Virus record (IMG/VR): IMGVR_UViG_3300032046_000049
Coordinates: 1 to 46,970 of that record
Source: a virus
Direction: 5' to 3' (one strand)
DNA length: 46,970 nucleotides
Shown: positions 1 through 10,700 of the stretch, piece by piece
How positions within the stretch are numbered: position 1 is the first letter of the stretch
How the letters are laid out: every line of letters starts with the position of its first letter
Program-made: the position numbers and the translations under genes
Notes under the pieces: model-generated
What the model was told of the DNA's origin: nothing
The model's database searches: none
The model's input: the letters and a program-made list of their open reading frames with translations, nothing else

Positions 1-906
1 CCTTCCATCGCTTTTAAAATATTCCTGGGATACATTTTGTTTGAGTTGCTCAATGCCGAAGTAATCAGTGACCATGTTGATCAGATCTTCTGGATAATCT
101 ACAACGCCTTTTAGTTGTTTGATGATGGCCGAATCAGAGCTTCCATATATCTTAGATAAGACCGCAATCTTTATTGCAGCACGAGATACATTCTTTAATC
201 CAATCTCGTTTAAGATATGAGTGTACACATCTTTCGGAATGTTCTTCTTCCCATTGATTGAAAGAATTGTTCGTGGTTCCAAAGAAGAATAATCAAGATA
301 ATAGATTTTACCGTTCTTACCAAACCTAGACTCAAGCATATGCCTGTAATCTTTTTTTAGATTTAGGATATTTGGACCTTTGGCTATTTTCAATCTACCA
401 GTGATTGTCCCGAATCTATCATAATAAGGCTTTGCTGTAAATCCATTCTCGGGTACAAATGTCTTTATTGAATCATGATCTCCAAAATTCTTGTCAAGAT
501 TTTCTAAAAAGATATTAGTGTTTACCTTGGCAGGTCTAAGAGCTTCAAACAATGGAGTATGCTTACAATAACTGTCTCTATAATAAGAGAAATCAAAGGT
601 TCCAAAACTATCTTGGAGTCTACCAATAAACTTTTTTACTTCCTTTTTATAGACATTTTCTGGTAGAATACTAAACCAAGGCATGTCTTCCTTTATTGGA
701 GTAACATGTTCCATTGATCTAACAAACTTCTTTGGAGGGAATCTTGGTAAATCAAAACCAAACAATTTTGATAATAGCCAGGCCTCTTTAGAACTGGCAT
801 CCAAAATATCTGTTGGATGTTCATCTGTTTTAACAATCTCTCCATTATCCTTGCAAATAATGTTAAAAGGACTGCCAAAGACTTTCTTGTTTATGAAAAA
901 TTCCAC
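1..906 (-). CDS. Family A DNA polymerase, partial (continues beyond left edge)
   Basis: Reading the minus strand from GTG at 906 gives an open frame of 302 residues running off the window. An in-frame TGA at 919-921 leaves GTG as the only usual start after it. The protein shows Pol I polymerase-domain landmarks in order: ITGRLKIAKGPNILNL (about 168-183) resembles the TGRLSS..PNLQNIP region; YYLDYSSLEPRTIL (203-215) is motif A with the metal-binding Asp205; SRAAIKIAVLSKIYGSS (241-257) is the motif B helix with Arg242, Lys246, Tyr254 and Gly255. Only about 160 residues precede these motifs, with no visible 3'-5' exonuclease motifs, so the exonuclease may be absent or separate. The residue aligned with E. 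coli Phe762 is Leu250. It begins 39 bases after the baseplate gene on the same strand. The family call is firm; the start is less certain because no clear ribosome site is visible. Confidence 0.85.
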   Translation of the reverse strand, partial: MEFFINKKVFGSPFNIICKDNGEIVKTDEHPTDILDASSKEAWLLSKLFGFDLPRFPPKKFVRSMEHVTPIKEDMPWFSILPENVYKKEVKKFIGRLQDSFGTFDFSYYRDSYCKHTPLFEALRPAKVNTNIFLENLDKNFGDHDSIKTFVPENGFTAKPYYDRFGTITGRLKIAKGPNILNLKKDYRHMLESRFGKNGKIYYLDYSSLEPRTILSINGKKNIPKDVYTHILNEIGLKNVSRAAIKIAVLSKIYGSSDSAIIKQLKGVVDYPEDLINMVTDYFGIEQLKQNVSQEYFKSDGR

Positions 907-945
907 ACAACAAGTATGTCACATGTGGAATAAGAAATAAACAAG

Positions 946-3900
946 TTATTTTGCAGAAGATGGAGGCTCAGTGCTTCCAGGAATTTGCTTACTATATTCA
1001 GCAACTGTCTTAATGGCATCAGTAACCTTGTCAATAACGCTTGTATACTTTCCATAAGCATCCAATGGACCAAATTTCACATCTGTTGCAAAACTACCAG
1101 CAGAAAACTTATGAGTTATTCCGGATACTGCATAAATGTTGTCGGCAGTTGTTCCTGATTGAAAGTCCACGTAGAAAGCTTGAGCAAAATCTATCAATGG
1201 GCAACCAAGCATGTTTATTTCTAATTGGGTTGGGATTACTCTCATTGGTAGGCCACCAGGGTTTTCTCCATTTGGTTGCAATTGACTCTTTTGGAAACTT
1301 CTAAGCAAGTTGACTGTATTTAGTTTTGGATCTTGTATCGATGACAAATTAGCTTTTAAGATTGTTGTACCTTGAGCACCATATATGATATATGGCATTG
1401 AACTCTGTATGAATTCTTTCAACTTACGAGAACCACCAGAGACAGTATACATGTCACTATTATCAGCAACAGGTCTTATCAAACCTTCACTGTCCGCCGC
1501 AGCCTTGATAACAGCATTAGCTTGATCAAGATTAGCCTTACTTTGAAGTTCAGCGATTTCTTGATCACTTTGTTTTCTTTTATTTTTTTCTTTATCTGAT
1601 GTGGAAGTATTATTGTTTTTACCAGCAAGACTTATGTTATCCAATTCTGTATCTCTCATACTTGACAACAAAGAACTGAGTGTTGTATACGAACTAGCTT
1701 GTTTATCAAACACATGAATTCTAAGAATTGTTCTACCGTTGGTTGCTAAAATATCTTGTCCATCTTCAGCATCTATATCTTCTGACAATGCTTCGACATA
1801 AAATTGAATCTGTGGCATCCTAAATGTTCCATCAGGGGTAACTGTTTTTAACAATTTATTGACTCTATCGTTGTAAGTTGGAGCTTCGTCTACCGTTTCT
1901 ATACTTGTTTGACCATCTTTAGTAACATCTTTAAACAATGGTTTTCCATTTTCCATCAATCCGAAAGATCGTGCAGCTGGATCATCTAGTAATATTTCAG
2001 CCAAAAACGATAAGAATTGATTTAAAGTCATAATGCCAGATTTGCTAACATGCTCAAGTCTATATTTGGTTAACATCTCTGACAGATATCCCATATCAAC
2101 AATAAAATTTCCTATATTCATGTCTCTTGCAAACGCAGCATAAGAATTAAACGGATAATAGATAAATTGAATCTCATCAAACTGTTTTGAGTTTGCTAAT
2201 GGTTCAGCCACAAAATGAAGTAATAGAGTAGCAAGAGATATCTCTCCATTCAACACATTTTTAATGTTTGTATTGTCAATCTTTTTAACTGATGGAGTTG
2301 CACCTGTGGCTGGTGCAGTTCCGGCCGCAGGGGCAGCCTTCTCTGCATCTGTTGGTTTTTTATTTCTACCAGTGCCTATTCTTTTAGCAGTTCTTCCAGA
2401 TTTTTTTGCAGTCTCAGAACCTTTCTTCTCCAAAGAATCTATAGCTATATCCAAAAATGGATCTTTGATGTTTGTAAGTTTTTTCATTTTTTCATCTACA
2501 GCACCAATTATGTTTTGTTTCAATTTTTGAACTAAAGATGTATTGCCTTTTTTGTTTGAATCGGCCAATAACTCATTAAGGGCTTTACTTAGTTGTTTAG
2601 CATCCGGATTACCTTTGTTTAAGTCGGCAGTTATTTGGTTTAAGGCTTTCTTGAGTTCTGGGCTTAAAGTAAAATAACTTGTAGCATCACTAGCTGCATC
2701 TAAAATCTGAACACCACGTATCTCTTTTGATTTTGCTGATTGTGGGAATACTTTCTCTCTAAGTTTTCCAACAAGTTCCTGCAATTTTTCTATTTCTTTC
2801 ATAGTGTTGCCAGAAAATTTATCTGTAGAGGAAATAAGTTCTGTGTCAAAAGCTATTGAACCACGCATTGATAATTTAAGAGTTATCTCAACTGCTCCTG
2901 CATCTGTGAATGTAAAACTAGAATTTATGATGCCAAATTTTTCTTTAAGTCTCATTCCATTGATCAAATCACCATATGGATTATCTGTTCCAACAATACT
3001 TTCTCCATCAGGATGATGCCAACCATATTCAATCATGATTTCATTTAAAGCATACATGTCTGGTCTGATAAGCTCTGCCACTTCTGACAATCTTGATCTG
3101 TCATGCAAAGTCATCTTCATTGTTGCAGTTTTGTTGGACATTAAACCTTTAGTTGGAACAATTGTGATTTCTAAATCATTGAAAGACAACAATGGTCTAA
3201 ATTTATCTAACACTGGATTTGCCCTAAGTGATTCATTATCTGTCATATCTGCGTTTACAAGAGTCTGAGGGGAAGTAAATAATTCCATACCGGCAGTTGA
3301 ATAAGTTGGCGATTGCTCTGCAGCAGCTTTACTTGATGCAATCAAACCTGCTGTTACAGATGCTCCATCAACCATCAAACTTTCAGCAGTATTTTCGTTT
3401 ACCTTTTTTGCACCCTCAAGAAACTTTACTAACGATAGAGATTGAATTTCATTATTACCAGAACGAGGAGGCCTTGGAAAAAAGAATTGAATATTGACAA
3501 AAGGAGTTGCTCTGGCTAATTCTAAACTTGGAATTCCATTCATGAAAATTGTTACAGCATCTACATTTCTTTGTTCTAGTGAAACTCTTACAGAGTTAGA
3601 AAAGATTATTGAAATATTCGGAGCTTCTTTACTTGGTGAATCAATGGTGCTATTTATTGGGGAGTTGTCTTCTAATTGCAACAATTCTTTGATGTTTGAT
3701 TTTTCGCCATTATCAACAAAACATATTCCCAATAAATCATTAATTCTTGTGCCAGTACCAAGTTCTTGAAGTCTTTTTATTAATTTTGTTGTCAATAATG
3801 CGCCGCCTGACGTGTTTATCAACAAATTATTAAGTTCAATTTCAAGTTTATTCGGATGTCTTTTTTCGGTTGGAGAAGTTTTGGCTCTTGGAGATCCTGT

Positions 3901-4011
3901 TAATTTCTCCAAAGAATTTAAAGCTTGCTCGACAGATTCGGCATTTGGTAGGTCAAAAAACTTTACCAATTTATTGGTTGCGTCTGTTAATTTTCTTTTA
4001 GATGATACCAT
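946..4011 (-). CDS. Baseplate hub-like virion protein
   Basis: Large tail protein of about 1021 residues. The ATG at 4011 is preferred over one 24 bases upstream, because it lies two bases after the previous stop and behind a GCTGGG ribosome-site-like sequence. Residues about 270-385 form a beta-rich segment (NDLEITIVPTKG..., IEYGWHHPDGES..., GIINSSFTFTDAGAVEITLKL). The C-terminus has NIYAVSGITHKFSAGSFATDVKFGPLDAYGKY in two parts, which resembles the tail-tube-like folds of phage hub proteins that recur in environmental myophages. A lysine- and alanine-rich linker lies near residues 540-580. It follows the LysM-like baseplate gene and precedes the DNA polymerase. I infer a gp27-like hub or inner wedge role from gene order and these patterns; no catalytic motif is visible. 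Confidence 0.6.
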   Translation of the reverse strand: MVSSKRKLTDATNKLVKFFDLPNAESVEQALNSLEKLTGSPRAKTSPTEKRHPNKLEIELNNLLINTSGGALLTTKLIKRLQELGTGTRINDLLGICFVDNGEKSNIKELLQLEDNSPINSTIDSPSKEAPNISIIFSNSVRVSLEQRNVDAVTIFMNGIPSLELARATPFVNIQFFFPRPPRSGNNEIQSLSLVKFLEGAKKVNENTAESLMVDGASVTAGLIASSKAAAEQSPTYSTAGMELFTSPQTLVNADMTDNESLRANPVLDKFRPLLSFNDLEITIVPTKGLMSNKTATMKMTLHDRSRLSEVAELIRPDMYALNEIMIEYGWHHPDGESIVGTDNPYGDLINGMRLKEKFGIINSSFTFTDAGAVEITLKLSMRGSIAFDTELISSTDKFSGNTMKEIEKLQELVGKLREKVFPQSAKSKEIRGVQILDAASDATSYFTLSPELKKALNQITADLNKGNPDAKQLSKALNELLADSNKKGNTSLVQKLKQNIIGAVDEKMKKLTNIKDPFLDIAIDSLEKKGSETAKKSGRTAKRIGTGRNKKPTDAEKAAPAAGTAPATGATPSVKKIDNTNIKNVLNGEISLATLLLHFVAEPLANSKQFDEIQFIYYPFNSYAAFARDMNIGNFIVDMGYLSEMLTKYRLEHVSKSGIMTLNQFLSFLAEILLDDPAARSFGLMENGKPLFKDVTKDGQTSIETVDEAPTYNDRVNKLLKTVTPDGTFRMPQIQFYVEALSEDIDAEDGQDILATNGRTILRIHVFDKQASSYTTLSSLLSSMRDTELDNISLAGKNNNTSTSDKEKNKRKQSDQEIAELQSKANLDQANAVIKAAADSEGLIRPVADNSDMYTVSGGSRKLKEFIQSSMPYIIYGAQGTTILKANLSSIQDPKLNTVNLLRSFQKSQLQPNGENPGGLPMRVIPTQLEINMLGCPLIDFAQAFYVDFQSGTTADNIYAVSGITHKFSAGSFATDVKFGPLDAYGKYTSVIDKVTDAIKTVAEYSKQIPGSTEPPSSAK

Positions 4012-4013
4012 TT

Positions 4014-4310
4014 TTACCCAGCAAATCTTGCACAATCATCAATGTTTGGAATTCTAATCAATGTTCCAGGAGGAACTTGTGGACTCCAACCAATATCTGA
4101 TGCAGCAGCAATTAACCACCAAAGTTTTCCATCACCCCAGCGTTTGCCTGCCATTATATCTAGTCTTTCAGACTCTTTTATTGAAAATTCTTCAATTATT
4201 CTTATATTGCCATTGGCAATGTTCTCTCTAATAACCGGGATACAGTTTGAAGTTCCATAATTGTAACCCAAATCATAATATCTTGTTCTGGCATATCTTT
4301 TTAACGACAT
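4014..4310 (-). CDS. LysM-like baseplate wedge protein (gp53/gpX type)
   Basis: This 98-residue protein contains ERLDIMAGKRWGDGKLWWLI followed by PPGTLIRIPN. That is the usual shape of LysM-type baseplate or tail-tip proteins: a short helix pair, a WW motif, then P-x-G-T-x-L-x-I-P. In contractile-tailed phages such small LysM proteins attach to the hub and wedge. A good ribosome site (AGTAGGAAG) sits just upstream of the ATG at 4310. It lies between two very large tail proteins and ends two bases before the hub gene, which implies coupled translation. Similarity to T4 gp53 is by motif and position only. Confidence 0.65.
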   Translation of the reverse strand: MSLKRYARTRYYDLGYNYGTSNCIPVIRENIANGNIRIIEEFSIKESERLDIMAGKRWGDGKLWWLIAAASDIGWSPQVPPGTLIRIPNIDDCARFAG

Positions 4311-4322
4311 AACTTCCTACTT

Positions 4323-7300
4323 TCATACGCCGATCAGCTTTTTATTTGAATTGTTTTCTTTATTTTCTTCAGGCGTATTGGCTGAGGATCTTCTATCTAA
4401 GAACTTCTTTTGTGCGTATTCCCTTGATTTTCTTTTTGAAGACTTCAATAGATTCATAATTGAACCAACATTGTATGGCATTCCGATTGGAGCACCTGAC
4501 GAATCAAGACCTGGTGACAATTCAAATATTGGTGAGAAAGATATGTCTATTTTACACCACATTGGAGCTCTATGATTTAGTTCTTCAGTTTCCCATCTAG
4601 CATCTGACCAATCAAAAGACAAACTCTTTATAAACCCTGGCAGACCTTGACCAGCCACCGAGTCGAATGATTTAATAATTGGATTCGACTCGGGATTAAA
4701 AAATGCGTCTCTATCTTCAGTCAGATCAACAACCGAAGATAATGTATCATCAGGAAAGTTTTTTTCATAATAATCAACATTATACCCAATACTATAACCA
4801 ACAGTAGCAGCCGGACCGTATAATAGACTAATGGGATCATTAGTTGAATTGTCCAATTTAAACAAAAAGCGATTACTGTTTTTTGGATCTACACCGACAT
4901 ATTCTCCATATAATGTTCGAATCCCAGTAAATTTCTTTTGAGCTATAACATTGCCATTTCTAAAAATACCTGTTGTTTGGAGGTTAATTTTATCTCCTTC
5001 AAGTAATATTGGTGGGTTTTGTGAAAAACGATTATCTAAATCTTTTTTGTATTTTATGTTCTCAGGATTATCTTTTATTACAGTGACACTCTTTCTTAAA
5101 TCAAACTGTTCTGTACCTAATCCGAACATTCTTGCAAGATCAAACTCACTATAGTTTGTTTTAAACAAGTCTCCTAATCTTACTCTTATCAATGGTGAGT
5201 TAGATATAAGTTGTGAAAATGGTTGGATAAACTTTCCATTGCCAGTATCAATAGATCTTCCTGCTGTATATTGTGGGCATAACAACATTATCAATCTGTT
5301 TATTTTATACCACATATCACTAAAGTCGTTTCTGGAAGTTGCTACAACTTTGAAAGAAAAACTTATTTCTCTATTTGTATTTTTGTAAGAATAAATCTTA
5401 CCAACTCTACCGAATGCTTCAGATTCATTGTATTCGGCAGTCCAAGAATCATTTACTGATTCCATAAAGGCATGAAAAGATATTATCTCATTTGTTCTGA
5501 CATCATGAAAATAGAATGGCATATAACAACTGTCCAATTCTCTTTCTACTGCTTCGACGTAACTTGCATTAATTCTATTTTTATCTTTTTCACCCGATAA
5601 GAAGTTTTTATCTTTTTGAGGTGGTGCAGCTAGACTATTTCCTTGATACTTTACACTGGCCTCAATTAAACTTTTTGGAAGCAAATACATTGATCTAATT
5701 GTATTGGAACTCCACGCTATTGTACCTGCGTGGTGAGTGGTAATCTTGTCAGATAATCTATCTTTTTTTATCAAGGAAGCAGGATTAGGAAATACTCCGG
5801 TATCTATCTCAACATGATCATAATCTTGATCGTCTATATCATCTATAGAACTTGTCAAATCTTTTTTATCTTTTGGTTCTCCAATAGCAACTCTAAAACG
5901 CAAATCTCCAAGACTTGCCATAATGTTCATGAATTTAATGATTCTAGAATTCTTAAGATTGCCAATGGCATTTAATAAATTTGTTGGATCAGCATCAAGC
6001 CCAATAGTTCTGTTTATATCAAGAGCACCCGGAGCACCTATGTTTTCCATTTGTGAACCATGACCAATCAATGAAGCTGCGGGGCCAATTAATCCCATAA
6101 CATCACTGACAGTTGATTGAATCAACATTCTTAAAATAACATTGTAAAAACCAGGAGCATCAACGATGTTATCATATGGAGTATCAATGCCCAAAGCCTC
6201 TAAAAGACCGCCGGTTGCAGCATTGGCAGCTCCCATGGCAGATCCACCAAGCTGACTGAGTAGGCCGGGTTCTGGGGCATCAAAGAAGACTACAAGGCCA
6301 TGTGACACGCATTTAGCATAGTCTTCTTTTGTTTCTGCAACCAATCCAGATAAAGAATATTTGTATTTATCCTGTTCTTTGCTACTTTCTCCAGGAGTTG
6401 ATGGAAAAGAATATTTTCCAAGTCTTTGTTGCCTAATTTCCCTATTGGTTTTAAAGTTATTTTTGTCGCCACCAGATCCAAAAGAAGATAATAACGCTCC
6501 AACTGGATTTGAAAGCCCACTAGGACCCATTTTATCTACAGCCAAAGATAAAGCTTGTAGGACTGCTCCAATTGTTGCTGCAAGTATTACCGCAGCAGCT
6601 TGTGAATTTGAAGTGCTTATTGCATTAAATGGAACAAGGGGATTGTTAACGCTTCCATAAGACAGATTTGAATTATCTTTCAACTCTGGAAACCTTGATG
6701 CTTTTTGAAATTTTGGATTGACTGTATTAGCTACTTCTCCAGCTTGAAACCTGTTGTTTCTAACCCTTAAACCCATTCTTGCAAGACCTGGAGCTGTTGC
6801 AGCAGCTTTAGCAAGTAACACTTGACCAACATTGTCTGTATCTTGTGGGATATAATACTCACCACTAGATTCCATTAAGATTTGCAACCCAAGATTCTTT
6901 AGATTCTTGACTTTAAAACTTACATCTTCACTGTTGTCTGGTACATCTGGCCACTTTTTTGGGGTATATGTTCCAAGATTTTGTTGTAAATGAGATATGC
7001 CAACATTACTGTCTTCCTCTAATACAGAAGTGTTCTTGTCAATGTAAACACTGTTACCAGAGAACCTATTGTTCTGGAGTTGTCTTTCCACGACAATCTT
7101 AGAAACTTTTGATTTGTCAAGATTCTCATTTACGTCTGTGTAAAGATCTTGTACTTTTATTGATTTTGGATTGCTGGTTTTACCTTTGGCAACATCAATA
7201 GTAAGATCATCATTAATGTTTAGAAAGTTTGAGTTTGATAAAGATTTAAATGAGCTAACAGCCTTTTGAGACTTCTCAGTTGTTGGCTTCGAATATTCTT

Positions 7301-7598
7301 TATTAAAGGTGGTTGTAGCGTTATTATCTTCATCACTGATAGCAGTTGGATTACCATTGGCATCAACAAGTGAGATGTCTTTTGAGTCTACTTTTATTGA
7401 AGGATTGTTGCCAGCTACAGAAGTTATCTTAGCTAGATGATCCCCGAGTTTTCTTTTGGTTGCAGGAACCAAATCATCTTGATCAAAGACAACGGTTTTA
7501 CCATCACCACTGTTTTCAAGAATCATTTTTGGTGGTTCTTCAACTACGAGCTGTCTTATACCCTCGGTTGTGATGTCAATATCTTTGTCGTTACCCAT
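4323..7598 (-). CDS. Large tail/baseplate structural protein (tube-initiator-like)
   Basis: A 1091-residue protein. The first 260 residues are polar and Asn/Lys/Ser-rich. Residues about 330-375 and 470-560 are Ala/Gly/Leu-rich and hydrophobic (for example AAAVILAATIGAVLQALSLA). From about 690 there is a beta-rich block, FHAFMESVNDSWTAEYNE...REISFSFKVVATSRNDF..MWYKINRLIMLLCPQY, followed by SPLIRVRLGDLF and later IKSLSFDWSDARWETEELNH and CKIDISFSPIFELSPG. Such blocks occur in tube-like baseplate proteins that bridge hub and tail tube (T4 gp48/gp54 position). It sits after the tape measure and before the LysM-like gene, consistent with that role. The C-terminus is basic. The exact family is not recognised. 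Confidence 0.55.
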   Translation of the reverse strand: MGNDKDIDITTEGIRQLVVEEPPKMILENSGDGKTVVFDQDDLVPATKRKLGDHLAKITSVAGNNPSIKVDSKDISLVDANGNPTAISDEDNNATTTFNKEYSKPTTEKSQKAVSSFKSLSNSNFLNINDDLTIDVAKGKTSNPKSIKVQDLYTDVNENLDKSKVSKIVVERQLQNNRFSGNSVYIDKNTSVLEEDSNVGISHLQQNLGTYTPKKWPDVPDNSEDVSFKVKNLKNLGLQILMESSGEYYIPQDTDNVGQVLLAKAAATAPGLARMGLRVRNNRFQAGEVANTVNPKFQKASRFPELKDNSNLSYGSVNNPLVPFNAISTSNSQAAAVILAATIGAVLQALSLAVDKMGPSGLSNPVGALLSSFGSGGDKNNFKTNREIRQQRLGKYSFPSTPGESSKEQDKYKYSLSGLVAETKEDYAKCVSHGLVVFFDAPEPGLLSQLGGSAMGAANAATGGLLEALGIDTPYDNIVDAPGFYNVILRMLIQSTVSDVMGLIGPAASLIGHGSQMENIGAPGALDINRTIGLDADPTNLLNAIGNLKNSRIIKFMNIMASLGDLRFRVAIGEPKDKKDLTSSIDDIDDQDYDHVEIDTGVFPNPASLIKKDRLSDKITTHHAGTIAWSSNTIRSMYLLPKSLIEASVKYQGNSLAAPPQKDKNFLSGEKDKNRINASYVEAVERELDSCYMPFYFHDVRTNEIISFHAFMESVNDSWTAEYNESEAFGRVGKIYSYKNTNREISFSFKVVATSRNDFSDMWYKINRLIMLLCPQYTAGRSIDTGNGKFIQPFSQLISNSPLIRVRLGDLFKTNYSEFDLARMFGLGTEQFDLRKSVTVIKDNPENIKYKKDLDNRFSQNPPILLEGDKINLQTTGIFRNGNVIAQKKFTGIRTLYGEYVGVDPKNSNRFLFKLDNSTNDPISLLYGPAATVGYSIGYNVDYYEKNFPDDTLSSVVDLTEDRDAFFNPESNPIIKSFDSVAGQGLPGFIKSLSFDWSDARWETEELNHRAPMWCKIDISFSPIFELSPGLDSSGAPIGMPYNVGSIMNLLKSSKRKSREYAQKKFLDRRSSANTPEENKENNSNKKLIGV

Positions 7599-7607
7599 AC
7601 CCTATAA

Positions 7608-7769
7608 CTATTTTGGTTTGTAATTCTCAAGTGGCTTTAAAACATTATTTTCAAAAGTATCCACAAACTCTCTCAATGATTTTATTACAACTTCCCTTTC
7701 ATCTTCTGGTAGCTTTTGTAGTAGTTCTTGATAATGGTTTGATTTAAGTAATTCATCAAATAAACTCAT
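7608..7769 (-). CDS. Small acidic/helical protein, 53 aa
   Basis: The minus strand from ATG at 7769 encodes 53 residues beginning MSLFDELLKSNHYQELLQKL and ending ENYKPK, then TAG. It is predicted to be mostly helical. The gene fits exactly between the tape measure stop (7784) and the start of the 1091-residue tail protein (7598), and GAGTG upstream may serve as a weak ribosome site. The tight packing and absence of a competing frame support a real gene. A small protein just after the tape measure may help tail assembly, but nothing in the sequence shows a function. Confidence 0.7.
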   Translation of the reverse strand: MSLFDELLKSNHYQELLQKLPEDEREVVIKSLREFVDTFENNVLKPLENYKPK

Positions 7770-7783
7770 ATAACACTCAACCC

Positions 7784-10700
7784 TTATTTATCGGTAGTTC
7801 CTTTAAATGCCTTTTGTTTCTTAACAATAAATGCTAAATCTTCTGCATCTATCTTTACTTCTAGTTGGACAGTAACATTTAGTTCACCACGATTAAACTT
7901 ATATTCAGCACTGTTCTTTAAACCAATTTTGTCCACAACTTTTCCTATATTTGCTTCAAGATGCAATGGACTATTCAAAAGAGTTTGTATCCCACTATCA
8001 GTGTCATTAATAACTTTAACCATGCCAGACAAACTTTTTCTTACTTTTTCTATTCTAGCAATGCTTACATCTTTTATGTTTTGGTCGATCTGTTCAAAAG
8101 ATGACATAATTTTTGGCATTCTTCCCAACAATGGATCAATGATGTATACTTTGAAATTAGTCAAAAATAAATCAACATGATTTTTCCCACCAACTCCAGA
8201 TATCCAAGAAGTAAGCTCTGACTGTTTTCCAAAGAATTCAGCTATAACCTTCATTCCTTCTATTACCTTAATGAGGGTATTAAAAGATTGTGTTGAACTT
8301 TTATTGATATTTTTTCCAGCAAATACAGCTGGTAATTTATCCATTATGCTCAATACCGAATTAATCCAACCATCTGCTCCTAACCCACTGTTTAGAAACC
8401 CAGTTAATGCACCACCCATCGCTCCAAGTGCATCACGCATTGCATCAATATTTATTGCTGATTCCTGATAATCATTTTTAGAACCTGCATTTTCTGTAGA
8501 ACTTTTTTTGAACGTCTTAAACGAATTAATAAATTCAACTGACGGTACAATTGAAGCAAAAATAGAAGATAAAACTGAAAATATTGTTTTAAATTTTTCG
8601 ACACTCTCCATCGGAATCTTTTCAATACCTTTCAATCCAGATTCTAACAAAATCTGAATACTGGGTAGCAAATATTCTACCAACATATTTGTCAAAGATT
8701 TAACATACGCTGATGCTCCTTCAAGTTTTGAAATAATATCGTCTTTTTTACCTGACAACAATTCTGCTGCTGGCAGCACTGCTTTGATTATTTCAGACAA
8801 AGAACCTATTATTGGGGAGATCGCTCCTATTTTTTCCAGATCTCCAGTTTTCACTTCATCTTTTGTCATAATTCCTATAAGCTTAGAAAAAGAGCCTATT
8901 AGTTTGCTAACAAAACTTGTTATTGGATCCAATAGATTTTCGATATTTCTGGCTGCATCAGATGCAGAAAGTTGGGCGCCCTCACTTAAAAATGGTACGA
9001 CAAGTTTTATTATATCTACAAAAAATCCTAGCATTCTACCAAATGAATCAATTTTCATACCAAAACTGCTTGACAAATTTAATTTGTCAAGTTTGTTAAT
9101 AATTTCGATACAACTATCAACCATTGTGTTGATGATACTAATCAAAACAGATAAACCCGCTGTAACCAACAAGAAAGAAATGCCAGCACTAAACACTGTG
9201 ATTGTCCCAATAAACCCACTGGCTACCAAAACCGCTCCTGCTGCTGCAAGAGCTATAGACATTGCTCCAATTACAGCTTCAAGCTTACCAAGAGCTATCA
9301 TATCAATCTTTCTAAATGTACTCTGCATACCCAAAAAGGCAAAAGCCATTGCCCCAGCAATAAGGGCGAGGCCCCCCAGGCCTGCCAATGCTGCTATTAT
9401 GGCTGTTCCCATAGATAACTGTATCAATGATCCAGCAGCAATTAAGGCAGCCATGCCAACTGCCATGATACCAAAAGCTATTGCACCAGAAGTCATAACT
9501 GCTGCAGTCTTTGCTATTTCTTCTGTAGACATTGATCCGGCAACTTTACTTATTCCCCACATTGTCACAGCGATCGCCAAACCAATTGCCAAAAGAGCAC
9601 CGGCAAGAACCAATATGTTTTTAACAGACATCGGGTTTACTTTTTTACCAGCGTCAGACAATCCAGGAACAGTTTCAGCAGCCTCAGCAACCGCTTCCAT
9701 TGTTTTCTTTTTACTTAGAACACTAGCAGTAGCTTCGGCAGCCATAGGCGCACCCTTGGCTATAAAGTTACCAAGAACTATTGCTAATCCTTTAATCATT
9801 GAAGCAACTAACATTGAAACAATTGCTGGTCCAAATATTACTGTTCCGAGACCCAACATTATCTTTCCACCATTTTCATCCCAATATTTTGTTATATGTG
9901 GCATGATATGAGTATCAAATCCAAGCTTTAATAAATCCCAACCGGCTTCCAAGAAATCAAAGATAGCATTTTTAAAGTTTGTCAACAACGTTGGATCATT
10001 CCATATATCAATGAATGGTTTAAGCATTTCTAACAGGAACTTTGTTATTCCACCTTGTGAACTAGATGCATTCCCCATTATCTTTTGCCACTCTGGACCA
10101 TTTGGATTTTTTAGTGCCGCAAAGATACCAGTTGTATTGGTCAAGAGATTGGTCATCTCTTTGATACCAAACCTAATTGCTCCAGCCATTACTTCAAATA
10201 TTCTCTTGAATACTTTCTTGGCGCCATCAATGGCTTTTGCCACGTTTGGATTATTTGTATCAAACAGATCAAAGAAATACTTTTTAAGTTGGTTAAACAA
10301 TCCCTCTGGGCTTGCTTTTGGGTCAGCTAGAAAGTCTTTAAAGGCTCCCGCAACCTTCATCATAATGCCCTTTGGTTTAAGCTTATCAGTAAATGAACCA
10401 ATCTCTTTGAAGAAGTCTCTTACACCAGCAAACATCTCTTTCATTCCTGGCCAAGTATCTATAATTGCTCTACCAACAGCAATGCCAGCTTGTAGAGTAG
10501 CTTGTAGGGCTCTTTGAATTGATCTAAACATCTCTCTGAATTCTTTAGATCTTTCCATTCCTATTCCAATGCCCTTAATAAAAGCATCAAAGAATCCATC
10601 AATGCCACCACCAGATTTAACAAGTCTTTCAATAGACATTGCCAGTTTATCCATTGCTTGGGCTTGTGTTAATTGTTGTTTTTCGGCCTTTTTTGATTCT

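Noticed and set aside
8784-9911. Long open frame of 375 codons on the plus strand
   Set aside because: It is antisense to the tape measure gene, in its hydrophobic Ala/Ile-rich part, and its protein is a compositional mirror with no domain. The tape measure is strongly supported.
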